Source of the DNA: DATLMR01 sp035634255
Lineage (GTDB): Bacteria > Acidobacteriota > Blastocatellia > UBA7656
Assembly: GCA_035634255.1 (NCBI GenBank)
Contig: DASQDI010000115.1
Coordinates: 1 to 64,000, forward strand
DNA: 64,000 nucleotides
Reading direction: 5' to 3'
Each line of letters opens with the position of its first letter. Position 1 is the stretch's first letter. Under the pieces are notes generated by a model. The model did not search any database. It worked only from the letters and a program-made list of their open reading frames with translations, and had not been told where the DNA came from. The translations under genes were made by a program, and so were the position numbers. Positions 53,613 through 62,056 of this stretch are shown piece after piece.

Positions 53613-53644
53613 GTTGTAAAAATTAGCGGCCGAATTTTTACAAC
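53613..53644. promoter_or_regulatory. palindromic operator-like site upstream of the RND operon
   Basis: GTTGTAAAAATT (53613-53624) and AATTTTTACAAC (53633-53644) are perfect complementary 12-bp arms around an 8-bp spacer. The site lies between the lipB 3' end and the efflux adaptor start (53450). Its size and symmetry fit a TetR- or MarR-type repressor operator, but no regulator gene is in the window. Confidence 0.6.
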
Positions 53645-53694
53645 TCGTTCAATATTGAGCATTTGCCGCCTGTTGCTGATACGGCGAAAGGCAA

Positions 53695-54393
53695 TCAGGG
53701 GTTACACTCAAGTTGGCCGCCGGGCGTGACGATGTTGCGCCCGAAGACTTCTCCGAAATTCCGTTCGACCGACGAAGCCACCTCCCGCATGTCGACCTCT
53801 CTCCCGAGCAGGCGCGCGAGCGAGGTGACCCCTTTATCCGTGATTCCGCATGGGACGATGAGGCGGAAGTAATCGAGGTCCGTATTCACGTTGAGCGCGA
53901 AGCCGTGGCTCGTGACCCACCGCGCGATCCGCACGCCTATGGCCGCCACTTTTTCGTTGCCGACCCAGACCCCCGTGAGCCCCTTGATCCGTTCCCCCGT
54001 CACCCCGAAATCTCCGACCACGCGGATCAGGACCTCCTCGACATCCCTCACGTAGCGGTGAACGTCGCAGCGGTCGGGCTTCAGGTTTATGATGGGGTAG
54101 CCGACCATCTGCCCCGGCCCGTGGTAGGTCACGTCGCCTCCGCGTCCGGTCTCGTGCACTTCAATCGAGAGCGATTCGAGCCTCCCCCGGTCGGCGAGAA
54201 TGTTGGAGCCGTCCGCGCCCCGCCCGAGGGTGAAGACGTGCGGGTGTTCTAGGAGGAATAACTGCTCCGGGGCTTCGCCCGCGCGCAGCCGCTCGACCGC
54301 GCGCGCCTGAAGCGCGAGGCCGTCCGAGTAATCGATCAGGCCGAGCCGCCTGACTTCGCAGGCGCGGCGGGCGGGTGTCGCTTCTGTCGCCAT
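53695..54393 (-). CDS. lipB: octanoyl-ACP:protein N-octanoyltransferase
   Basis: From ATG 54393 the product is 232 residues. The open frame continues to 54441, but a hairpin at 54409-54453 makes that start unlikely. LipB motifs are clear: EHPHVFTLGRGAD, RGGDVTYHGPGQMVGYPI, NEKVAAIGVR (catalytic Lys) and LIVPCGITDKGVTSL (catalytic Cys). It moves octanoate from ACP to lipoyl domains, the first step before LipA. It lies immediately after the E2 gene, whose lipoyl domain is its substrate. Confidence 0.95.
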   Translation of the reverse strand: MATEATPARRACEVRRLGLIDYSDGLALQARAVERLRAGEAPEQLFLLEHPHVFTLGRGADGSNILADRGRLESLSIEVHETGRGGDVTYHGPGQMVGYPIINLKPDRCDVHRYVRDVEEVLIRVVGDFGVTGERIKGLTGVWVGNEKVAAIGVRIARWVTSHGFALNVNTDLDYFRLIVPCGITDKGVTSLARLLGREVDMREVASSVERNFGEVFGRNIVTPGGQLECNP

Positions 54394-54408
54394 ATCTTTC
54401 AGTATAAG

Positions 54409-54453
54409 CGTCGGGGCGGGGCCCGACCAACTGATCGGCACCCCGCCCCGACG
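54409..54453 (-). terminator. GC-rich hairpin between E2 and lipB
   Basis: CGTCGGGGCGGGG (54409-54421) pairs with its exact complement (54441-54453) in a 13-bp stem with a 19-nt loop. No T run follows, so it may attenuate rather than end the dehydrogenase transcript. Confidence 0.6.
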
Positions 54454-54470
54454 GTCGTTTCGTCTCCCGC

Positions 54471-55916
54471 CTACGAAGTGTAGTCGGCGGCCTCGATCAC
54501 GTCGCGCAGGACCGCGAGGAACTGGTCGGCAACCGCCCCGTCGATCACGCGGTGGTCGAAGCTAAGGCCGAGCAGGCCGATCTGCCGGATGGCAATCGCG
54601 TCGTTGATGACCCACGGGCGCTTCTTGATGACCCCGACCCCCAGGATGGCCACCTGCGGCTGGTTGATGATGGGGGTCCCGATCAGGCCCCCGTAGACGC
54701 CGGGGTTCGTGATGGTGAAGGTGCCGCCGTGAACCTCGTCCGGCTTCAACTGCTTGTTGCGCGCCCGCTCGCCGAGGTCGTTGACGGCGCGGGCGAGGCC
54801 GAGCAGGGACTTCTCGTCGGCGTGGCGTATGACCGGGACTATCAGCCCCCAGTCTAGCGCGACGGCCACGCCGATGTTGATGTCTTTCTTGTAGACTATC
54901 TGGTCGCCCCACACCGCCGAGTTGATGATGGGAAACTTCTTTATGCCCTCCATCACGGCCTTGATGATGAATGGCAGGAAGGTGAGCTTGGCCCCCTGCT
55001 TTTCGAACTCATCTTTGAGCTTGCCGCGGAGCTTGGCCGTCTCCGTAAAATCGACCTCGATGAACGAAGTGACGTGGGCGGAGGTGCGGCGGCTCGCGAC
55101 CATGTGCTCGGCTATGCGCCGGCGCATGATCGACATCGGCTCGATCTCCACGCGGTCGCCTTCGCCGTAAGGCGCGGGGCCGATCTCCGGCTCTTCGGAA
55201 GGCGGGCGCAAAGGCTGAGGCGCGCGGGCGGGCGCGGAGGCTTGCGCGGGCGACGGGGCCGGGGCCTGCGCGGGTGCCGACGGCTGCGCGGCCCCCCGGT
55301 TTTCGATGAAGCTGAGGATGTCGTTTTTGGTCACGCGGCCGCTGATGCCCGTGCCTTCGATCTGAGCAATATCGACGCCCTGCTCCTCGGCTATCTTGCG
55401 GACGAGCGGGGAGGACCGCGTGCGGCGCAACTCGTCAGGCGACCCCGGAGCGGCTTTAGGCAGGGCCGTCGATGTCGGGGCCTGACCCTGCTGGTCGCCC
55501 GCGTGGGCCTGCGGCGCTGCTTCCGGTTCGGGCCGCGCGGGTGGGGCCGGCGGCGCGGCCGCCTTGGGCTCGGCCGGCGGGGCGGGGGGAGGGGTCGGGG
55601 CCGGAGCCTGCGGCTTCGGTGCCTCTTCCTGCTTCGGGGCTTCCTGCGCCGGGGCCGAAGCCTGCGCCGGCTGCGCGCCCCCGCCGTTGATTACGGCGAC
55701 GACGGCATTCACGGGGACGGTCTCGCCCTCTTTGGCTTTTATCTCCGACAGGACGCCCGAGGCCGGAGAAGGGATCTCCGCGTCAACCTTGTCGGTGGAA
55801 ATCTCGAAAAGCGGCTCGTCGCGTTTCACAGAGTCTCCGACCTGCTTGAGCCACCGAACAATCGTGCCTTCCGCGATGGATTCGCCCATCTGCGGCATCT
55901 TGACTTCTTCGCTCAT
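54471..55916 (-). CDS. 2-oxo-acid dehydrogenase E2 (dihydrolipoyl acyltransferase)
   Basis: The 481-residue protein has one lipoyl domain (about 3-78, Lys43 in STDKVDAEIP), a long Ala/Pro/Gln linker, a peripheral-subunit-binding domain (about 160-200, SSPLVRKIAEEQGVDIAQIEG cut here) and a second linker. The catalytic domain ends with SFDHRVIDGAVADQF (His455, Asp459). It transfers acyl groups to CoA. Upstream genes encode E1 beta, E1 alpha and E3. The complex type (pyruvate or branched-chain) is not decided by sequence; the MGESIAEGT lipoyl motif leans to branched-chain. Confidence 0.93.
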   Translation of the reverse strand: MSEEVKMPQMGESIAEGTIVRWLKQVGDSVKRDEPLFEISTDKVDAEIPSPASGVLSEIKAKEGETVPVNAVVAVINGGGAQPAQASAPAQEAPKQEEAPKPQAPAPTPPPAPPAEPKAAAPPAPPARPEPEAAPQAHAGDQQGQAPTSTALPKAAPGSPDELRRTRSSPLVRKIAEEQGVDIAQIEGTGISGRVTKNDILSFIENRGAAQPSAPAQAPAPSPAQASAPARAPQPLRPPSEEPEIGPAPYGEGDRVEIEPMSIMRRRIAEHMVASRRTSAHVTSFIEVDFTETAKLRGKLKDEFEKQGAKLTFLPFIIKAVMEGIKKFPIINSAVWGDQIVYKKDINIGVAVALDWGLIVPVIRHADEKSLLGLARAVNDLGERARNKQLKPDEVHGGTFTITNPGVYGGLIGTPIINQPQVAILGVGVIKKRPWVINDAIAIRQIGLLGLSFDHRVIDGAVADQFLAVLRDVIEAADYTS

Positions 55917-55973
55917 ATCTCTCCCATCTCTCCAACAATTTCGTCGTCGCGCCCGCCGCGGTGCCGGGGTCCT

Positions 55974-56954
55974 TCAGTACGCGGCGAGCGCCCGAGCTGC
56001 TTTCAGTATGTCGTCCACCTGCGGCAGGAAGAACGATTCGAGAGGCGGCGCGTAGGGGACGGGCGTGTCTATCGAGGTGACTCGCATGACCGGCCCGTCG
56101 AGGTACTCGAATGCCTCCTCGTTTATCACCGCGGTAAGCTCGCCCGCCATCCCGCCCGTGCGGGTGGCTTCATGCAGGATGATCACCTTGCTCGTCTTCT
56201 TGACCGACTCGATGATGGCCTCGCGGTCGAAGGGCATCAGGGTCCTCAGGTCGATCACCTCGACGTTGATCCCCTCCTGCTCCAACCGCTCCGCGGCTTC
56301 GAGCGCCGTGTAGACCATCGCCCCGTAGGTGATGATCGACAGGTCCGTACCTTCGCGCCGGACGGCCGCCTTGCCTATCGGCACGATGTAATCTTCTGAG
56401 GGCACTTCCTGCTTGATCTTCGGGTTGCGGTAAAGGTACTTGTGCTCGAAAAAGAGCACGGGGTCGTCGTCGCGGATCGCGGCCTTGATGAGGCCCTTCG
56501 CGTCGTAAGGCGTCGAGGGCTCGACCATCTTCAGGCCGGGCGTGTTGAGGAAGAACGACTCGACGTTCTGCGAATGGAACGGGCCGCCGTGCACCCCGCC
56601 CCCGCACGGGCCGCGGACGACCATCGGGATCCCGACGCCCTGGCGGTAGCGGCTCTTGGCCGCGTAGTTGGTCAGGACGTCGAAGCAGCAGGAGATGAAG
56701 TCTATGAACTGCATCTCGGCCACCGGCCTCATCCCCATCATCGCGGCCCCGCAGGCGGCCCCGACTATGGCGCTCTCCGAGATCGGCGTGTCGATCACGC
56801 GCTCCGCGCCGAACTGATTCTGGAAGCCTTCGGTCACCTTGAAAGCCCCCCCGTACGCGCCGATGTCTTCCCCGAGAAGGAAGACGCTCTGGTCGCGTTC
56901 CATCTCTTCCCAGAGCCCCTGGCGCACTGCCTCAAGTAAAGTTATTGCCGCCAT
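55974..56954 (-). CDS. 2-oxo-acid dehydrogenase E1 beta subunit
   Basis: The 326-residue protein is a transketolase-like E1 beta chain with FLLGEDIGAYGGAFKVTEGF, FGAERVIDTPISESA and GPCGGGVHGGPFHSQ. It completes the thiamine-diphosphate active site with E1 alpha, whose gene ends 2 bp upstream. The E2 gene follows after about 57 bp. The pairing and order fit pyruvate, branched-chain or acetoin dehydrogenase complexes. The regulatory and acyl specificity cannot be read from sequence. Confidence 0.93.
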   Translation of the reverse strand: MAAITLLEAVRQGLWEEMERDQSVFLLGEDIGAYGGAFKVTEGFQNQFGAERVIDTPISESAIVGAACGAAMMGMRPVAEMQFIDFISCCFDVLTNYAAKSRYRQGVGIPMVVRGPCGGGVHGGPFHSQNVESFFLNTPGLKMVEPSTPYDAKGLIKAAIRDDDPVLFFEHKYLYRNPKIKQEVPSEDYIVPIGKAAVRREGTDLSIITYGAMVYTALEAAERLEQEGINVEVIDLRTLMPFDREAIIESVKKTSKVIILHEATRTGGMAGELTAVINEEAFEYLDGPVMRVTSIDTPVPYAPPLESFFLPQVDDILKAARALAAY

Positions 56955-56956
56955 TC

Positions 56957-57964
56957 TTACCTTTCAATCGCCTGAAAGCCGACCGCCTCCGCCCCATCCC
57001 CGGCGTAGACTCCGCCGAGGGCCTCTTCGGGCTCGCAATCGGGCTGACTCTCCGCCCAGGCCAGGTCCTCGTCGAGGAGCGACTCGGCCCGCGCGTAAGT
57101 CTCCCCTACCTCCCGCGCGGTGCTGACGCCCCGGTCGAGCAGTTCTTTCTCAAGGCGCGCGATGGGGTCGCGCCCGCGCCACTCTTCAAGCATCTCCTTC
57201 GCGACGTAGGACTGGTTGTCGTGCGCGGCGTGGCCTTTCATGCGGAAGGTCTTCGCCTCGATGAAGGTCGGGCCGCCGCCCGAGCGCGCGAGGTCCACCG
57301 CGCGGCGCGAGGCTTCGAACACCGCCGCCGCGTCGTTGCCGTCCACGATCTCCGTCGGCATCCCGTAGGCCTTCGCGCGGTCCGCGAGATCTTTGACCCT
57401 CATCTGCCTGCTCGTGGGGGTGGTGTATGCATAGCCGTTGTTCTCCCCGATTATCACGAGCGGGAGGTTCTGCACAGCCGCGAAGTTCGCCGCCTCGTGG
57501 AAGGCCCCGGTGCTGGTCGCGCCGTCGCCGATGTAGACCATGCCGACGTTCTTTTTGCCCTGCATCCGGGTGGCAAGCACGACCCCGTTCATCACCGACA
57601 CGAGCGTGCCGAGGGGGCTCACCGTGCCGATGAACCCCCTCTCAAGGTCCGTGAAGTGTATGTTCTGGTCGCGCCCCCGCGTCGGGGCCGTGCCGCGCGC
57701 GAGGTAGGAGGCGAAGACTTCACGCGGGCGCGCGCCCATCACGAGCATCGCCCCGAGGTCGCGGGTCAGGGGCGAGAGGATGTCGTTGTGGCTCTTGTCG
57801 AGCGCGTAGGCAGAGCCGACCGCCGTGCCCTCCTGCCCGAGGCTGCGGAAGAGGCCGCCTTTGATCCTGCCCTGCTTGAGCAGGTTCTCCAGCCTCTCTT
57901 CGAGCGACCGCGTGAGCCGCATGTAATATAGCAATTCGAGCTTCTGCGCTTTGTTAAGTTCCAT
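56957..57964 (-). CDS. 2-oxo-acid dehydrogenase E1 alpha subunit
   Basis: The 335-residue protein has the thiamine-diphosphate motif GDGATSTGAFHEAANFAAV (GDG...NxA) and the phosphorylation-loop-like region near QSYVAKEMLEEW. It decarboxylates the 2-oxo acid. Its start is 67 bp after lpdA, and it runs straight into the E1 beta gene. Related sequences are annotated as pyruvate, branched-chain or acetoin dehydrogenase alpha chains, and these cannot be separated here. Confidence 0.93.
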   Translation of the reverse strand: MELNKAQKLELLYYMRLTRSLEERLENLLKQGRIKGGLFRSLGQEGTAVGSAYALDKSHNDILSPLTRDLGAMLVMGARPREVFASYLARGTAPTRGRDQNIHFTDLERGFIGTVSPLGTLVSVMNGVVLATRMQGKKNVGMVYIGDGATSTGAFHEAANFAAVQNLPLVIIGENNGYAYTTPTSRQMRVKDLADRAKAYGMPTEIVDGNDAAAVFEASRRAVDLARSGGGPTFIEAKTFRMKGHAAHDNQSYVAKEMLEEWRGRDPIARLEKELLDRGVSTAREVGETYARAESLLDEDLAWAESQPDCEPEEALGGVYAGDGAEAVGFQAIER

Positions 57965-58031
57965 ATAAGAGGCTCGCCCGTCACCGGCCCTTGCTCAATA
58001 TAAAAGCGGGCCGGTGGCAGGGATCGGGTGA

Positions 58032-59441
58032 CTAAATCTGCGTGGCCATGCCGTGCACGTCTTCGGCGGCCTCGTGCAGCCCCTCGGAGACAGTGGGATG
58101 GGCATGCATGGTGTGGATCAATTCCTCGACCGTCGCTTCCATCCGCAAAGCCGTGCAGCCCTCGACGATCAGCTCCGTCGCCTGCGGGCCGATGATGTGG
58201 AGGCCGAGCACTTCGTCGTACTTCGCGTCGCTCACGATCTTGACCAGCCCCTCGGTCGCCCCCTGTATCTGAGCTTTCGCGAGGATGGGGGTGGGGAACT
58301 TGCCGACCTTGACCTCGTAGCCGCGCTCCTTGGCCTTGGCTTCGGTCAGGCCGACGCTCGCGACTTCCGGGTGGCAGTAGGTGCAGTTCGGCACCTGATC
58401 GTAATTGATCGGGCGGGGATTTTTGCCCGCGATGGTCTCCGCCGCGACGATCCCTTCGGCCGAGGCGACGTGCGCGAGCCACGGGGTCGGGACGACGTCG
58501 CCGATGGCGTAGACGTTGGGCACGTTGGTCCGCATGTGGTCGTCGACCTGAATGTAGCCGCGCTTGTCCGTTTCGACGCCGAGGTTCTCAAGCCCTAGCC
58601 CCGCGGTATAAGCCGCGCGGCCGGTCGCGACCAGCAACTTCTCCGCGACGAACTCGCGGTCCGCGTCGCCCACGCGCGCGGTCACGCGCACCTGCCCGTC
58701 TTCTTTCACGGCCTTCTGAAAGTTGGCCCCGGTGAAAGCCTTGATGCCCTGCTTCTTGAAAGACTTTCCGAGCTCCGAGCTTATCTCCTCGTCTTCGATA
58801 GGGAGCAGGCGCGGCAGCAGTTCGAGGATGGTCACGTCCGACCCGAAGCGGGCGTACATCGAAGCGAACTCGACGCCGACGGCCCCGGCCCCCAGCACGA
58901 TCAGGGACTTCGGGACCTCGTTCAACTCAAGTATCTCGTCGCTCGTGATGATCTGCTGGCCGTCGATGTCGAGGCCGGGGAGCGAGCGCGGGACCGAGCC
59001 CGTGGCGATGATGATGTTTCTGGTCTGGACCATCTGGGTGGAGCCCTCAGCCCCGGTCACGGTGATCTGGCCCGCGCTCTCGATGCGGGCGGCCCCCTTG
59101 AAGGTCTGAATCTTGTTCTTCTTCATCAGAAACTCGACGCCCTTCGAGAGCTTGAGGACGATCTTGTTCTTGTTCTTCTGCGCCTGCGGCATGTCGAGCG
59201 ACACGCCCTCCGTCACCACCCCGATATTTTTTGCGTGCTTGAATTCGTCGAGGACATCGGCCGTGTGCAGGAGGGCCTTGGTCGGGATGCACCCCCGGAG
59301 CAGGCAGGTGCCGCCGAGGTTCTTGTCTTTTTCGACGATGGCCGTGCGCAGGCCGACCTGCGCGGCCCTGATCGCGGCGACGTAGCCGCCCGGCCCCGCG
59401 CCGATCACCACTACATCAAAAGCTTCGTTGTTCGTGCTCAA
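58032..59441 (-). CDS. lpdA: dihydrolipoyl dehydrogenase (E3)
   Basis: The 469-residue flavoenzyme has an N-terminal FAD motif VVIGAGPGGYVAAIRAA and the redox disulfide Cys46-Cys51 in GGTCLLRGCIPT. It also has an NAD motif GAGAVGVEFA and the C-terminal catalytic HAHPTVSEG. It reoxidises dihydrolipoamide of E2. Translation begins at TTG 59441, ten bases after GGAGG. It heads the E3-E1-E1-E2 cluster and lies 55 bp after a small Rieske gene. Confidence 0.95.
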   Translation of the reverse strand: MSTNNEAFDVVVIGAGPGGYVAAIRAAQVGLRTAIVEKDKNLGGTCLLRGCIPTKALLHTADVLDEFKHAKNIGVVTEGVSLDMPQAQKNKNKIVLKLSKGVEFLMKKNKIQTFKGAARIESAGQITVTGAEGSTQMVQTRNIIIATGSVPRSLPGLDIDGQQIITSDEILELNEVPKSLIVLGAGAVGVEFASMYARFGSDVTILELLPRLLPIEDEEISSELGKSFKKQGIKAFTGANFQKAVKEDGQVRVTARVGDADREFVAEKLLVATGRAAYTAGLGLENLGVETDKRGYIQVDDHMRTNVPNVYAIGDVVPTPWLAHVASAEGIVAAETIAGKNPRPINYDQVPNCTYCHPEVASVGLTEAKAKERGYEVKVGKFPTPILAKAQIQGATEGLVKIVSDAKYDEVLGLHIIGPQATELIVEGCTALRMEATVEELIHTMHAHPTVSEGLHEAAEDVHGMATQI

Positions 59442-59496
59442 TTAGCTTAAGCCTCCTTAGCTTGTCCTCTACCTGCGCGAAACGCGCGAGCCCCGC

Positions 59497-59811
59497 CTAG
59501 TTGAGCGCCACGTGTACCTCTTCGCCCTCGACCTTCACTTCGAACTTCTCGACCCTGGCCGACGAATTCACCGGCGAGATGCCCGTCGTGAGGCTGAAGG
59601 CCCACCCATGCCACGGGCACTGGACAGTCAGGTTGACGGGGTCGCAATAGCCTTCGCCCAGCGGCCCATTCCTGTGCGGGCAGGTGTTGTCGAGCGCGTA
59701 GAACTCTCCGTTAACATTGAAAAGAGCTATCCGGTTCCCTTTCACTTCCACCACCATGCCCTCGCCCGGCGGCAGGTCGGATTTATTCGCTACCTTAACA
59801 AATTCTCCCAT
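59497..59811 (-). CDS. Rieske 2Fe-2S ferredoxin (NirD/bphF-like)
   Basis: The 104-residue protein is a single Rieske domain with Cys44-x-His46 in NTCPHRNGPLGEG and Cys65-x2-His68 in VQCPWHGWAF. It has no membrane anchor, so it is a soluble electron carrier of the NirD/dioxygenase-ferredoxin type. A GAGATTGAG leader precedes ATG 59811. It sits just upstream of lpdA on the same strand. Its electron partner is unknown. Confidence 0.9.
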   Translation of the reverse strand: MGEFVKVANKSDLPPGEGMVVEVKGNRIALFNVNGEFYALDNTCPHRNGPLGEGYCDPVNLTVQCPWHGWAFSLTTGISPVNSSARVEKFEVKVEGEEVHVALN

Positions 59812-60017
59812 CTCAATCTCCCGGTCTTTTCATTTATGCTCGCCTGCTCACTGTCTAATAATAGTTGTAGCGAGCGACTGACCATCTTAGCAACACGGTC
59901 GCGGCCGTTTCAAGCTGGATTGCCTGACGCGGCTCCCGCCGGCCTCCAACCGAATTCTCTTTTGCGGGTTCGCCGCGCGTTTGGTTAAATAGTTAAGAAG
60001 GTTAAGGAGGAGCAAAT

Positions 60018-60749
60018 ATGATTAAACGTCTAATAACGGCATGCATGATTTTACTCGCCGCAATACTACTCTCGCTCGGGACCGACTTTTCGAAGCTGAC
60101 GGATACCGTACACGGGCAGGCCCCCGGAAGCGGTAAATCTTCTCTGAGCCCCGCCGACCGCCGCTTCGCCCTCGAAGCTGCGCACAGCGGCATGGCCGAG
60201 GTGGACCTCGGGATACTGGCGGCCGAGCGCGCCGCGAGCCCCGAGGTGAAGCAGTTCGCCCAGAGGATGATCGACGACCATACGCGCGCGGGCGACGAGC
60301 TGAAGGCTCTGGCCTCGATAAAGAGCCTGACCCTCCCCGCGAGCGCGGGCGTGCCGGAGGCGTCCGGCGGCCCGGCAGCTTCCCCGAGAATCCCGAGCAA
60401 CGCCACGCCCCAGAGCGGGACCCCGACGGGAAACTCGCGGGCTAACGCGCCGGCAACCAGACCTTCGCCGGGGGCCGCGCCCGCTCCGCGCGACACCGAG
60501 ACCTCGGAGATGGCGAAGAGGCATCAGGCTTTAAAGAGAAAGCTTTCCTCGCTGTCGGGTGCCGCGTTCGACCGCGAATACATGAGCCAGATGGTGAAAG
60601 ACCATACCGCCGCCGCCGCGCTCTTCCAGAGCCAGGCGACGAGCGGCACGGACGCGGACCTGAAGAACTGGGCCGCGAAGACCCTGCCCACGATCCAGGA
60701 GCACCTGCGAATGGCCCGCGAAGTCTCCGCGAAGGTCGGCAGTAAATAA
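60018..60749 (+). CDS. secreted DUF4142 (ferritin-like) protein, copy 1
   Basis: The 243-residue protein has a signal peptide (MIKRLITACMILLAAILLSL) and a DUF4142 four-helix ferritin-like domain in two parts (about 42-105 and 160-240). A Pro/Ala/Ser-rich insert lies between them. ADRRFALEAAHSGMAEVDLG and PEVKQFAQRMIDDHTRAGDEL are family segments. An AAGGAGG ribosome site precedes the start. Function in the periplasm is unknown. A tandem paralog lies about 450 bp downstream. Confidence 0.9.
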   Translation: MIKRLITACMILLAAILLSLGTDFSKLTDTVHGQAPGSGKSSLSPADRRFALEAAHSGMAEVDLGILAAERAASPEVKQFAQRMIDDHTRAGDELKALASIKSLTLPASAGVPEASGGPAASPRIPSNATPQSGTPTGNSRANAPATRPSPGAAPAPRDTETSEMAKRHQALKRKLSSLSGAAFDREYMSQMVKDHTAAAALFQSQATSGTDADLKNWAAKTLPTIQEHLRMAREVSAKVGSK

Positions 60750-61197
60750 AGAGCCGCGAGAGCCCATGATCAGTATTGTCGCTCGGTTCGCGCGGGCAGT
60801 ACGACGAGGCGATAAAAACGCCCGGTCTACTGCCCGCTTCTCACGCCCTCTTCTCCGCCGTTTTTCGTTCCCCCTCCGGCCCCGGCCCTTGGCCGCTGAC
60901 CCCTACTTTTCCCCTGTTTTCCGGCCATATTTGTCTGCCCGTGTCCCTAGCTTGCAAGGCCCCGGCCCCGGCCCCGACCTTCCGCGTCTCCTCGGTCGCC
61001 TTAGCGCTACAATCGCCCGCACTACTTTATGGCATCAGCCTTGCCCTCCTTAATTGCGCGTCCACCGCGAGAGGGGCTGATTCAGCCGCCGATTCCAGAG
61101 GCCGAAGCGGGACCGCAAAGCGCGGCTCCGGCTCAACCCCCTCCGCGGGTCCGGGATTTTTTGATCGAACAATTGGAAGTTGAAGGAGGGATCAGTG
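60750..61197. other. intergenic region between the DUF4142 genes
   Basis: This 448-bp gap is pyrimidine-rich on the plus strand and contains GGCCCC tandem repeats near 60960. A 95-codon open frame here is low-complexity and not supported. A promoter for the second gene is expected, but no clear consensus is seen. Confidence 0.4.
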
Positions 61198-62007
61198 ATG
61201 AATAAACGAGTGATGGCAACAGGTATGATCATACTCGTCTCGATGTTATTTTCGCCACAGGCCAACTTTGCGCAGCACACCGACAAGTCGAACCCGCCTG
61301 TCCGCGATTCGAAAAAGCAGACTGACGACACGAGCAAGCAGACCAGCGCCGGAAGCGGGCAGAACTCGGGCGGCTCTCTGAGCAATTCCGACCGTCGCTT
61401 CATCATGGAAGCGGCGCACAGCAGCATGGCCGAAGTGGACCTCGGCAAGCTGGCGGTCGAGCGGGCCATGAGCCCGGAGGTGAAGAAGTTCGGCCAGCAC
61501 ATGATCGACGATCACTCCCGCGCCAACAGCGAGTTGATGCAGCTGGCATCCAGCAAGGGCGTGGACCTTTCGATGATGGCCTCGCATGCGTCGGGCTCGT
61601 CCGCGAGCGGCAGCGGCGCTTCGTCAGGCGCGACTGGAAGCGGGATCAACCCTCACAGCGGAGAGAGGACGGGTGAAGGGGCGGACAAGGGCTCGGTAGT
61701 GCAGACGGGCGGGTCCGGGACCAACACTTCGTCCGCGTCTCGCTCTAAGGGGGGGGATGACGCGAAGTGGTCGCAAAGGCACCACGCTCTGGTGAAGAAG
61801 CTTTCGGCCCTTTCGGGTGCGGAATTCGACCGTGAGTACATGCGCCAGATGGTCAAGGACCACAGCGACGCGGTCGAATTGTTCCAGCGCGAAGCCAGCC
61901 GTGGAAGTGACTCGGAAGTGAAGGCGTGGGCCGCGAAGACCCTGCCCGCCATTCAGGAGCACTTGCGGATGGCCCGTGAGGTCTCCGCGAAGGTAAGCGG
62001 TAAATAA
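61198..62007 (+). CDS. secreted DUF4142 (ferritin-like) protein, copy 2
   Basis: From ATG 61198 (AAGGAGGG ahead; an in-frame TTG at 61180 is not needed) the 269-residue protein is a paralog of copy 1. It has a signal peptide, the segment SDRRFIMEAAHSSMAEVDLG, PEVKKFGQHMIDDHSRANSEL, a longer Ser/Gly-rich insert, and the same C-terminal half ending in HLRMAREVSAKVSGK. The halves align closely with copy 1, and only the insert differs. It ends at a GC hairpin (62015-62039). Confidence 0.9.
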   Translation: MNKRVMATGMIILVSMLFSPQANFAQHTDKSNPPVRDSKKQTDDTSKQTSAGSGQNSGGSLSNSDRRFIMEAAHSSMAEVDLGKLAVERAMSPEVKKFGQHMIDDHSRANSELMQLASSKGVDLSMMASHASGSSASGSGASSGATGSGINPHSGERTGEGADKGSVVQTGGSGTNTSSASRSKGGDDAKWSQRHHALVKKLSALSGAEFDREYMRQMVKDHSDAVELFQREASRGSDSEVKAWAAKTLPAIQEHLRMAREVSAKVSGK

Positions 62008-62014
62008 CAGTTGT

Positions 62015-62039
62015 GGGGACAGGGCTCGCCCCTGTCCCC
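62015..62039. terminator. GC-rich hairpin between converging genes
   Basis: GGGGACAGGG (62015-62024) pairs with its complement (62030-62039) around a 5-nt loop. No T run follows. The sequence style matches dispersed palindromic repeats of high-GC genomes, and it may also slow transcription between the converging genes. Confidence 0.55.
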
Positions 62040-62056
62040 GCTTCGTCCCTCGATCA

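Noticed and set aside
60766..61053. 95-codon open frame between the DUF4142 genes
   Set aside because: Low-complexity Pro/Arg sequence driven by a pyrimidine-rich tract.
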